This document shows, in pieces, positions 23,476 through 33,500 of a stretch of DNA of 64,000 nt (the stretch's first letter is position 1; each line of letters starts with the position of its first letter). This stretch comes from Karalla daura (taxonomy: Eukaryota; Chordata; Actinopteri; Chaetodontiformes; Leiognathidae): NCBI GenBank assembly GCA_029224185.1, contig CM055196.1, positions 21,402,009-21,466,008 on the forward strand, read 5' to 3'. Both the position numbers and the translations under genes were made by a program. The notes under the pieces were generated by a model that was not told the DNA's origin, searched no databases, and saw nothing but the letters and a program-made list of their open reading frames with translations.

Positions 23476-24205
23476 TCAGCGGATTCTCTTCCGCGGAGTT
23501 TGCTCCACCGGGATGGGAGACTTGGAGAGATGGCAAGAGCCCGCATCACTGGGTCTCCTCTCGGCAGCCTTCTTTCGTTTCACGAAGAAGTCTGTATAAA
23601 CGAAAAAACAAGATTAAGACACATGAGTCAGAGAAACAGGACGCGCGAGGCACGGTTTGTAGGCAGAGGGGTGCGCAGCCTCTCATGTGCGCACCTGGGT
23701 GCCCGTGAGATGCGTGCGTGTTTTTACCTGTGATGTGTGTGTTGTTGCTGTCCGCAGAAGCCGCCCTCTTGCGCTTGGCACACTGGGTGAGTCTCCGGGT
23801 CGTGTGTTTCCCTGAGTTGAGCTTGTCGGGTCTGTTCTCCTGGTTGAGCTCCACCGGAGATGCGCAGGAGGAGCCGCTATCGCTGCTTTCGCTGCTGCTT
23901 TGCGGTGGCGCAGATAGACGCTCCTGCGCGTCCTGGTAAAAGACCGGCGTCTTATCCACGGACACCTCTTCCCACTCGTAATCCCCTTCCAGTGGGGTGT
24001 TGGTCTCGAAATTAAAGTTCCACCTCTGCTGGTCCCGCTCGGAAATCTCCCGCATCCTAGTTTTCATCTCCCGACTCAGCTCTTCGTGGTCCACAGGTCC
24101 GAAGAGGTTGCGGCAAACGCTGGTGCGTCTGTGCAGAGGGAAGGTCCTCCTGGCCTGAAGCCTCTCCAGGGCGCTGCTGGACAGCTGGATGTGGGACATC
24201 TCCAT
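23476..24205 (-). CDS. cdkn1c: Cyclin-dependent kinase inhibitor 1C (p57-type)
   Basis: Inhibits cyclin-CDK complexes in the nucleus and drives cell-cycle exit. Two coding exons: 24205-23728 (ends ...ACA TCACAG then a GTAAAA donor) and 23591-23476 (TTTATACAG acceptor), joined in phase 1 to give 197 aa. The CDK-inhibitory domain spans about residues 14-95: cyclin-binding RNLFG at 32-36, DQQRW at 58-62, and FY at 89-90 (the 3-10 helix that enters the ATP pocket). The C-terminus has DFFVKRKK at 160-167 and the QT box/nuclear signal EQTPRKRIR at 189-197; the latter separates p57 from p27 and p21. It lacks the long Pro-Ala repeat of mammalian p57, so the linker is short and Ser-rich. Start choice: the first Met (24205) or Met3 both fit; the upstream sequence is 5'UTR. 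A TATA/CCAAT promoter precedes it. Neighbour ptdss2 is divergent. Confidence 0.97.
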
Positions 24206-24395
24206 AGATCTTTCCCCAAAGATACAAAACTCCCGAAAAATAGATTGGAAACCACGATGTGGCTGATTGATCCCTGCGGATGGAGTCTCAGGTGTTGTTG
24301 TTGTGGTGATTGTGGTGATGTGTGTCTCTCGCGTTCTCTCTCTCGTCCTCCGCTCTTGACACCTCCTTCTCCGTTTCTCTGCTCGGTTTAAATGT
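24206..24395 (-). other. cdkn1c 5'UTR (inferred)
   Basis: About 190 nt between the start codon and the position about 30 nt downstream of the TATA box. It includes a run of GTTGTTG-type triplets (seen on the plus strand at 24,293-24,305). The transcription start is inferred from the TATA position only. Confidence 0.5.
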
Positions 24396-24417
24396 ACCTT
24401 GGTAGTGAGATCTTGGG

Positions 24418-24480
24418 TTTATAACCTCCAGACGTCTCGTCAATCAGAGCAGCCACCTCAGGCTGCGCTCTGATTGGCTC
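24418..24480 (-). promoter_or_regulatory. cdkn1c core promoter: TATA box and paired CCAAT boxes
   Basis: On the minus strand, TTATAAA lies at 24424-24418. A CCAAT box in GAGCCAATCAGAGC lies at 24473-24477. A second, oppositely oriented ATTG core (CAATCAGAGC on the plus strand) lies at 24441-24450. The two CCAAT arms form an inverted repeat: plus strand 24441-24454 against 24461-24476, with a 2-nt bulge and 6-nt loop. Spacing of TATA and CCAAT to the inferred start is typical of NF-Y-dependent promoters. Confidence 0.75.
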
Positions 24481-24539
24481 CCTCAAGCCCGACCCTTTTC
24501 TAAAGAAAAAACACACAAACTCCAAACCACCCCACCCCC

Positions 24540-24560
24540 ACCCCTACACACACACATACA

Positions 24561-24591
<31 letters not shown>

Positions 24592-24593
24592 CC
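24540..24593. repeat. (CA)n microsatellite in the cdkn1c upstream region
   Basis: CA units with ATA interruptions, about 60 bp upstream of the CCAAT pair. Confidence 0.9.
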
Positions 24594-24938
24594 CTTCCCC
24601 CACCCCTCTGGTTTCCCATCGAAGCCCCTGGTGCCCATTTGGCTGTGCGCAGCGTTTTTTTAAGGGTTTTTACAACCCTGAGTGTCAGCCCGTTGCTCAA
24701 GCTGCACATTTTGGGTACGTCCACAAGCAGCTCAGTGCGTGCTTTATGCATCCATTATCGGACGCGACTTGATGCGTTTTTTTCTCGCTTTCCTCCTTAT
24801 AGAAGAAGTTGTGTTTGACTGGTGTCCGATAATGTGCGTAGGTTGCGTCGATCGCTTTGTGTCTCACAGGGAAGGATCAGAGAGGACATAAGAGATGAGC
24901 TAGCGAAATAGTCCAGTGTTTGACCCCTAACGTCATTA

Positions 24939-24964
24939 CACACACACACACACACACACACACG
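24939..24964. repeat. (CA)n microsatellite
   Basis: About 13 clean CA units. Confidence 0.9.
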
Positions 24965-25074
24965 CTACCTCTGCGGGCACTTTACGCTGAAACAGCGGCT
25001 TTACGCAAAGTAAACCTCAATGACTAGAAACTGCGTGCGTCGTAAACACGACATGCGCCTCGCACAGCCAGTTT

Positions 25075-25235
25075 TCACCACTACTACTACTACCACCACC
25101 ACTCCCCATACTACTACTAGCACTCCCAATTTCACAACTACTACCACTATCTACTACTACTGCTGTTGCAATTGAAGAATACGTTTCCCACCTTTCTGCA
25201 AAACTACTTTGTTTCTTTTGCGGGGAACGCCCTTA
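25075..25235. repeat. CTA/CCA triplet-rich block, possible fourth copy of the cdkn1c repeat
   Basis: TTTCACCACTACTACTAC-type triplets, then AATTTCACAACTACTACC, then TACGTTTCCCACCTTTCTGC. The order resembles the unit seen at 22,910-23,430, but similarity may partly reflect shared triplet composition. Confidence 0.4.
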
Positions 25236-27389
25236 TCTGTTGCGATAGGAGACTATTATTGTAATATGAATGTATGCAGTGAATTGTAACCTCCAGTTTT
25301 CAATGTTGACAAAGAATAAAATGATGCTACAGTGGCTGCATTTTATTTCAAAACAACAGTAACCGTGTAGCTCTCTGCTTACTACGGTGTGAAGAGTACA
25401 TTGTTCTGATTAGTAGTCAGAATGGTCAGGTCATAAGTTGCCGATCACGCATCACAAGTCCTCGGTGCCTGCAGTCTACTACTGCCACAGGCACAGACAA
25501 CGCCTTAGTGCAGATCATGGACACGTGGCGCTGCCTAGTGGCGACCACCGGTTACTGCTACATAGTTGTGTGGAAGTGCGGATTCAGCAAAATGTGCCGC
25601 AAAACCTCACAATAAATCACATCTGTGGTGTAGAACCAAAATACACATTGATTTGATTAAACACACTCATGCACATCTGCAACGAATGCTTTCTGCTCTT
25701 TCAATCTATCCACTATCAATCTCTCTTAAGTTAGTACTTTATTATTCCCAAATTCAGATTTAAAATCCAATTTATTGCCTAGTAGTTACATTGTTATGAG
25801 GACTTGATTTTGGTGACTGGCGCAATAATGAGAAAGGTGGATGACTTACATAAGCAGCACAGGAGAATAGTGGCATCAGTGGATGTTTTATTTTTGTAAC
25901 ATATTACCATAACATTTCAGTCCTCATGTGTGTCATCTGTGGTGATTTTTTTTTTCATCTCTTTAAAATAAATCATTCTGTTGTTCAGTTGTTGCTATTT
26001 TTCACATTCTTCATTGTGCTACATTAACCTCATTATCAACAGCATCATGGTGGCAGTGATCTTAAACTTAATACAGCTGATTACAATTTCTGGGGCAAGT
26101 ACAACTTTGTGATGTTTTTGGCTTCCTCTGTTAGTACCAAAACTCAGCTGTTTCCACTACCATTTAACCACCTGTTAAGTGAGATCTCCATATAAAGAAT
26201 ATTTGAATAAATATTAGACATTTCCTTAAATAAATGAACAACAAAATATATTTATCCTTTACATGTGCATGCATGGTTAAATCCACATAAGATTGCAGGA
26301 AAATCCAATTCTATCCCGCAACTGGGTGAATACTATTCCTTCAAATGTCACTGGGTGTTTTGCAGACTGTAACCATTATCATGAGTTTCATTTTCTGTGT
26401 TTTTTCTAACACATGACAAACAAGTCTCATCATTCAGCCTCAAGATGGAAGAAGTTGAAGAGCGACCTCAGCTCCTCAGGCATACTTTCAATCAGATATT
26501 ATCATCCAGTGCTGAATGAAAATGAAAATGCAGAGGGAAAGTCTCTGTTCATTATTTATCAAAGGGAGGATTATCTCACAGCTTTCGGTGGGGCAGCAGG
26601 TATGGTTGGCCGACCAGTGTGATGTCCTCCGACCCGTCTCCCTCTGACAAATGAAGCAGTATGATTCTAAAATCTTTAAACACAACACATGCATTCCTCC
26701 ACTGGCTTAACCTGCTCTTGGACAGGAATGCAAATACCCTGAGGGCTGCATGCATGTCAAAAAAAAGAAGGGGAAAAAAAAGACCCAGGCTCTCCAGACT
26801 TATGCTGATGCACCAGACAAAGCAAACACCAGAAACCGGTTTGATGTCTGAGAGCCTCTTAATGTGCTGCAGCCGGGGGGGAAAGGAGAGACAAAAAAAA
26901 AGAAAAGAACAAAAAAAATCACTGAATAAAAATCAAGGTTGAAATATCACCAACACCTTCCTCTATTTTGTTAGACGAATGGGTGTACAATGGATGTCTT
27001 CACTTCCAATAATTTAATTTGTATATTAATTAGTATATACTATCATCCATTATCTTACCCACTTAGAACAGGACAGGTCTCTATTTTTCTTCACTGGACA
27101 TACGGTAAACACATACACACTACTCATTCTCACAATCAGTCATCAATTCAGCTTTGATGAAAGAGCCAGTTCTTGCATCAAAACTGGTTTGCACCAAACT
27201 CCAAAATGAACAGAAGTAACCAAACAAGTCTCTCAAACCTGTTGTTGACTGTGGAGAGGACAAATTTCTTTCTCCTTTCTTACAAAGCCCTACGGTCAGG
27301 CACCATTATTAAGAGGACTGTTGTAATGATTTTATTTGTTTATTTTTTACCTGTAAAGGGAAAAAGGGAGTTTTCAGAGTGTGGCGCCA

Positions 27390-27660
27390 CCCTTTCCCCC
27401 ACCTGGACCACTCATCTCAACATTTTCATCCTTTTGATGTCACAGAGGGGCTGCAGGCATCACCACGAGGGGCCATTAGGCAGGATAAATGGTCATTTGA
27501 TCCCACAGCCATATGTGACATCCATAAAACAGTTTTCTCTGCATGTTGCCTTTCAGATTGAAGCAGGCAATTGTCTGACACACCCGGCCGGCAGGAGTAA
27601 TTTCCTGGATGAGTTTGTCTGCTGTTTCCTCCCCAATGTTCCACCAAATAATGCAAATGT
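27390..27660. promoter_or_regulatory. Candidate conserved non-coding element
   Basis: Dense unique block with GGCCATTAGGCAGGATAAAT, CATTTGATCCCACAG, CCATATGTGACATCC and TCAGATTGAAGCAGGCAATT. It lies inside a long but domain-less open frame. Conservation is suspected from texture and position between divergent genes. Confidence 0.4.
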
Positions 27661-29557
27661 ATCTACAGGTACATCAGAAACAAACCACACCAATGAACTA
27701 TACAAACGTGTTTGTGTGGGGGGGGGCCCTGCTCATATACAGATATGTTTAAACTTCACAGATACTGTTTTCCCATTTGAATGTGTAGCTCTGCTGATAG
27801 ATCACAGCAATTATTGTCACTATCGTAAATATTTTTGCTTCAACAAAAATAGAATAAGGGAAGCCATTTTACAAGGCACTGTTGCGTCACCAAAGACATA
27901 ACGTAGTCTCTTTTGATCCGGCTGTAAATCAGTCAGCCACTGTAGCGATGTGTGTTATTGCTTTCAGAGAGTTGCTCTCTCAGTGGTTAAAAATGGCTTT
28001 TACAACGTTTGCTAAACACATTTGCAAATCAAAGACCTAAATCAGAATAAATAATAATAATAAAAAAAAATAGAATAGCTTGCACCCAGTCTGTGCTGCT
28101 TCTTTGAAGAGAAGACCTCATGGTGGTGTGCTTTTGTCTTGCTGTCTCCTGAACTACATTTGAACTCTGCCTTTTCATTATTTGAGCTGCATGTTATAGA
28201 GTGTGGAGGGCAGATTTGCATTGTTTGAAGATTTATAGATTTCAGCATGTTAGGATGTCAGTAATTCAACAGAATATCCCTTATTTAACAGTACATTTCT
28301 TCAAAAGAGTGGTGTCGCTCGGTACTCAGTGACTGCTGATTGTTTAATATGCACGGCAGTCAAACATTGAGTGCTCATTGTAGACTAATACTTAAAGCCT
28401 TGGGTAACCCTGCTATTCATTTACCATTGAAATAATAAAACGTCTGTCCCTGAAGTTTATGACTTACAGAGGCAGTTATGGCTCTTGGGCCTCAGTGTTC
28501 CTCGTCTATCCTGCAGTGAATGTTTTGCCTTTGGGCTCCAGTGCCAGTTACACACACACAGGGCCAATGAATCATGTGGCAAAGTGTAAGGACAACTCCA
28601 AATGAAAAAAAGAGGGAACTCGCCTTCCTTTTATGTATTTTACATTTTGTTTTGTATTCATATAAGAGGCAACTTATGTAGCCTCTTATAAAGGCTAAAA
28701 TTATGGCTTTAAAATGTGGACCTGTTTTTACAACATGATATCAAGTCAGTGGGAGTATGAATGGCTCCTTTTAGAGTGCAAATTCTTGAATCCATGTAAA
28801 ATAGATCTTCTTCTTTAGCACTGGCCTCCTGACCTCGACTGTGGCAACACATGAGAGAGAGAAAAGTTTTGCCATGTGCTGTCAGCTGAGGGTTAGGGTT
28901 TTCCCTGCTGGAAAATTAAGCCTCACAAGGATCTCCTTACCGGCCAGAACTGGTCGTTGCATGGATTAACAGTACCACAGTGATGATACTGCTGTTGTTG
29001 ATGAATCAATAGCGAGGCTTTCAGATTGCTCAATTTAAAGTGTACTAAGCTGTTGAAAGCACACACGCACACACAGCACACGCACAGACACACACACACT
29101 GTATATGTCCATATTCCATATTCCAGGTATCTTGTTCTATTCAAATAACCTATTTCTTCAGTGCTTTTAATAGTCTTTTATAATGTATTTATTGCTGCTG
29201 ACAAACACACACGCACAATGTATATTGGCAATTATCTTGTTCTATTCATATAATCTATTTCTTCATTGCTTTTAATTCTCTTTCATTGTGTATTTATTGC
29301 TGCAGACAATCATGCCCATTGATAATAAATGCTGATAATATTTTTAATACCTCTTTGTTATTCAATTGTTTTCCATAGCTGATGACGTTGAAGCGTAGGC
29401 TGGGCGGAAGTGACGACACACAAATTACCCAAAACAAACGAGAGAGGCAGCTTTTAGATGTTGTATATGCAAAGTTTAGCCCATTTATTCAACGCCAGTA
29501 CAGGTAGAAACAGTGGTATAAACGAAGGGTTGTTGATGTAGGATTTCAGAGTCAACA

Positions 29558-29770
29558 TTAAATCCTCAGTTGTAACAAAACAAAGCGCATAAACGGATGA
29601 TCCTCAACTAAACCGGTCTGATCGGTCAGGAAGCCAATTGGCACGATCACAGGCGGCGGCGGAAGTAATTCAAAAATAAAAGCAGTATTGCCTTCGACTA
29701 CTGGAACCGCTTTTATTTTGAAGTAGATCCGGTTGTGTAACTGTTTCAGAGCTTGACGTTCCGTACCCAT
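29558..29770 (-). CDS. Uncharacterised 70-aa open frame, possibly not a gene
   Basis: The minus-strand frame starts at an ATG and reads MGTERQALKQLHNRIYF..., with a hydrophobic, Pro-rich middle (FELLPPPPVIVPIG) and a natural stop. An AATAAA lies downstream on the same strand at about 29,481-29,487. GGAAGT (ETS-like) words lie nearby. I do not recognise the family, and there is no clear promoter. It could be a small single-exon gene, part of an exon, or chance. Confidence 0.2.
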   Translation of the reverse strand: MGTERQALKQLHNRIYFKIKAVPVVEGNTAFIFELLPPPPVIVPIGFLTDQTGLVEDHPFMRFVLLQLRI

Positions 29771-29981
29771 GTGATGCCTGTCTGGAGTAGAGCCCCTGAA
29801 AGTCTATTTGGAGCTGGCTCGTCTTTTTGTTGTTATACGGAGGCGTCGGAGCAGAGCGTGACCTCTAAACTGTTCTATATTTTAATTTTATTTTGTTCCA
29901 AAATTCTAAATACTCGGACTGATGTAGTAGAAGCAAACTCGTCCACCCCGACTGGAGGCAGTAATCCCGTGTATTCAACTG
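29700..29981 (+). other. Possible non-coding 5' exon of ptdss2
   Basis: The sequence ends in a near-consensus donor, AACTG followed by GTAAGT at 29,982-29,987, and lies about 560 bp before the ptdss2 start codon. Its left boundary is not defined by the sequence. It may belong to ptdss2 or to another transcript, or the donor may be fortuitous. Confidence 0.25.
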
Positions 29982-30013
29982 GTAAGTGACCGTTACTAAC
30001 CGTTGCTAACGCG

Positions 30014-30086
30014 TGACGTCAAATGGGCAAAACTGACGTTTTGACGTCCTGTTAAAATTAATTTTAAGTTCACGTCAAAAACGTCA
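30014..30086. promoter_or_regulatory. Cluster of CRE/TGACGT sites upstream of ptdss2
   Basis: A full palindromic CRE, TGACGTCA, lies at 30014-30021. Further TGACGT cores lie at 30034, 30042, and (as ACGTCA) 30072-30077 and 30081-30086: five in 73 bp. CREB/ATF-family factors bind this motif. It sits about 460 bp upstream of the ptdss2 start codon. Confidence 0.65.
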
Positions 30087-30547
30087 ACAGTCATAAAATA
30101 CAGCCCTGCTGCCGCTGCTACCACCAGCTAACGCTGTTCCTCATACTCCAACCATCACAGCGCACCCTGTGATTTATTTACCACCATATGGATGTTAATT
30201 AAGTCAAACCCGTGTTTATATACTCGATAGTAGTCGTACGAGCAGTCCTGTAATGCGTAATTAGGTATAAATGGTTTGATATGGAGTAGGCGGTGACAGG
30301 GGACAAGTGCTAGCCGCACATCCTGGGCTGATATCTGCATGCGTGTTGCTGGGTGGAGGCCACCTCTCCGCGCCTCTCAGGACGTGATTTTCAGGTTTTG
30401 AAGTGACGGTTCTGTAACGCTGCTTTCCCTCGGACCACCTCAGGATGCTGGCTGTCACTTGGGTGGGGCCGACGCGGCAGATGACAGTCCGCGGGAGCGG
30501 AGCTCAGGGATAAACCACTTACAAAAAAAAGAAGAAAAGAAAAGGCG

Positions 30548-33500
30548 ATGACCAAGCCTGAGTCGAAGAAGAGCAGCGTGGCCAGCCCGGTCAGGTCCTC
30601 CTCTTCAGCCGGGGATCAGGTGAACAACGGGTCGGTGGAGCCGAGCCATAACCCCCAGATCAGAGCCAGCGTGATGAGGCAGACCTCCAGGGAGAGCCTG
30701 TACCGCAAAAACACCGAGTGTGAGGTCTACGACGACGGAACAAACACCTTCTTCTGGTGAGTGCCGTTTCCCAATGTCACCTATGGAAATGTCAAACGTG
30801 GAGCAGAGCAGCATCTGAAAATAGACTGGCATTATCCATCAGGAAAATACTTGAAATGCACAGTTCCAGCTGGGTTGATAGAGGCAACTATATTGTGTGA
30901 ATGAAAGCAATGATAGAGTGTGTTACAGGTTCCCAAGGTGAACTGAAAGACAGGCCTAAGTGTCCTTCATTTAGCACATCAAATACAGTGACCTTGTCTC
31001 TACATCTAGAGCAGATAGAAAGATGAGTAGAAATGTCATTGATATGGTTCAGTCCATCAATTTACCTGATTTTTTTACCCAGTGGGGGTCTTTACATGAT
31101 TAAAAAACAAAGGCAGGTAGACTTTTGTTAGCTTTGCTAATCCCAAAGGCTTCTTAAGTTCTGTGTTTGTTGTGGGAGACCCCAGGTTCACAGATATATT
31201 TTTCTATATTTTTGTGTAGTAATCTGCTGGTGTGCATCTCCAGGACACATAGGGTGAAGGCAGGGAAAACACCCTGCACAGGTCACCACTCCATCACAGG
31301 ACACACACTCACAACATTCACAGCCACATTCACACCTAGGGGCAATTTAGAGTCTCCAGTCAACCTAAACATGCATGTTTTTGGACTGTCGGAGGAGTAG
31401 GAGAACAATAACACAGATAAGCCCTTGGTCCGACAGCTTGGAACACCAAAATAAGAGGATACTTTCTGAATTATTAATTGTAATGAATCTAAGTGTGCAA
31501 AAATGTATGGAAAAGCATCTTTGTGCATATTTCCAGTAAGTTAACTCTGCATGGACATGGAAATATTTCATACACAACATCTTATGAGCAGAACAAAATT
31601 GGTGGTTTGTGTGAAACGTCACAGGACAGCACTAACCACTGTGTTGTCCTTCACGATAGTTCAACTTCCTGCATCCAGCATCATAAGTCAGAAAAGTAAA
31701 AGCACATCTTACCGAGAGGTAGCAAAAATATCCAAGATGAGCAATCTTTTAATGCTGAGTAGCAAAACTTACAGGTAATCTTTGTCCAGGATAGCAGCAC
31801 TTGTATCTATGTGCATAAAATAATTTATACAGTAAATGTGAATGTGGACAGCCCTGTAGGTCGCATGTTCTGCCTCTTGTTTCTTTCCATAGTCAGTGTG
31901 TGTGTGTGTGTGTGAGTGAGTGAGAGAGTATATTCCCAGCCTTTGCCCTATGTATCAGATCCTCCTGCAACAGTGTTTGGGTTACAAAAACAGGACATGA
32001 AAATGAATGAATGAGTAAATATAAAGTCAATCTTAGATAGGCATTAGCACGCTGTACTAGGTGTCAGCTCTAAAGCTGCTCTGCTAATGTTTGCCAGGCT
32101 TGTTATGGGTGCTTACAATGCACATCCAAGCTCAGAGAGCTTGTTGATGACAAGCCAGGAGCTAATATCCCAGCCTGCACCTTCAGCAGAAACGGATCCA
32201 TGGCACACATTTAAGTCAAGACAGATCTCCCGGCTATGCCGCAAAGTGGGAGGAGTGACTCCTGGTATGCACACACACTGACACACAAATGTTGACACAT
32301 ACAGTAGGTATGATGTAAGGGCATGAGGCCGGTCTGGTAAGGTGACATTCTCTTCTGCAGCTGTCTTATATCCACATATTCCTGTCAACCTCTCACTCCT
32401 GGAATATTTAGGTCCCTGCTGCTACAATCTGCTAGACTGTTCAGTATTGATGGCACCAGAGGACACTCTAAGGGGGAAACCTGTTATAGGGATTCCTCAT
32501 TACAGCACTGCAACCTTGACATCAAGGTTTCCTGTTATTTCTGGGATGCTAAGATATGCCAAGATACTCTTAAGAGTACATTCAGTATTAGAAAACCTTT
32601 ATGTTTCATAATATCTTTTTCTGCCAATCAAATGTAAGTTTCAGCAGTCGGGGATAGGACTGTATGTGGAAGATGGACTCATGTCCCTTTTTTAGGCTGA
32701 AACTCATCCGGTGTGATGAAGAGAGAGTTGAGCTCTGAATTTATGGGTCTGTCAATGGTCCAACCTTCACCTTTGGTTACATGCTGTGGGTAACGACCAA
32801 AAGAACTAAACTGGGGATAGTTAGAACAGATAATAGAGGGTGGGTGAGGAGCCAAAACATCAGGGAGAGGCTCAAAGTAGAGCCACCACTCCTTAAAGTT
32901 CAGAGAGACGGATGTGAGGTGGTTCATTTGGCCTGGATTGGGATGATAATAATCCATCTGGGAGGAGATGGTGGAGGTGGCTGGACAGAGGAATGTCTGG
33001 CCTTCTCGTTTGGGACTCCACCCAGACCGAGAAATGTGGTAAAAACAACCAGTCAAGAAAAAGACAGAACAAGTGATGTTGAAAGAGAATAACTGGGCTT
33101 AGATACTCATTGGTGGGCTATGTTTAGTGTGACTTGGGTTTATGTGATTTTAGTTGTTTGACCATCTCAGTCACAGTGAATACTGATAAAGGGTAATTGC
33201 GTGCGGCCTTGCAGCTGTTAACCTTGAGGTCAACATGTAACACTTTGGCGAGATATTTATGAGCTGATGACGAAGGGAACCACAATGAGAACAGCGAGAA
33301 AAATAGGGCAAACGACACCAAACATGCCTGTCAGTCCTGCCAGTCTTGTTATGAGTAAAAAGAGATGTACATCAGTCATTTAATATACTTAAAATGATCC
33401 ATAGCAGACCTTCTTTTTAAGAGCAGCTTTACGCCCAGGAACCTACACATCGGTGCAGTGCGGATGCACATTTGCTATGTTGTAGGAGTCTCCCAGGTGG

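Larger units (their letters stand above)
24481..29380. other. Intergenic region between cdkn1c and ptdss2
   Basis: Divergent-gene spacer with no recognised exon. It holds CA arrays, a CTA/CCA-rich block at about 25,075-25,165, AT-rich unique DNA, a candidate conserved block at 27,390-27,660 and a few short repeat-like pieces (for example TTATTATTCCCAAATTC at about 25,740). A 242-codon open frame at 27173-27901 has no domain or splice context and is taken as chance. Confidence 0.5.

Noticed and set aside
27173..27901. 242-codon plus-strand open frame
   Set aside because: No recognised domain, no splice context and irregular composition; it overlaps a block that looks like non-coding conserved DNA.
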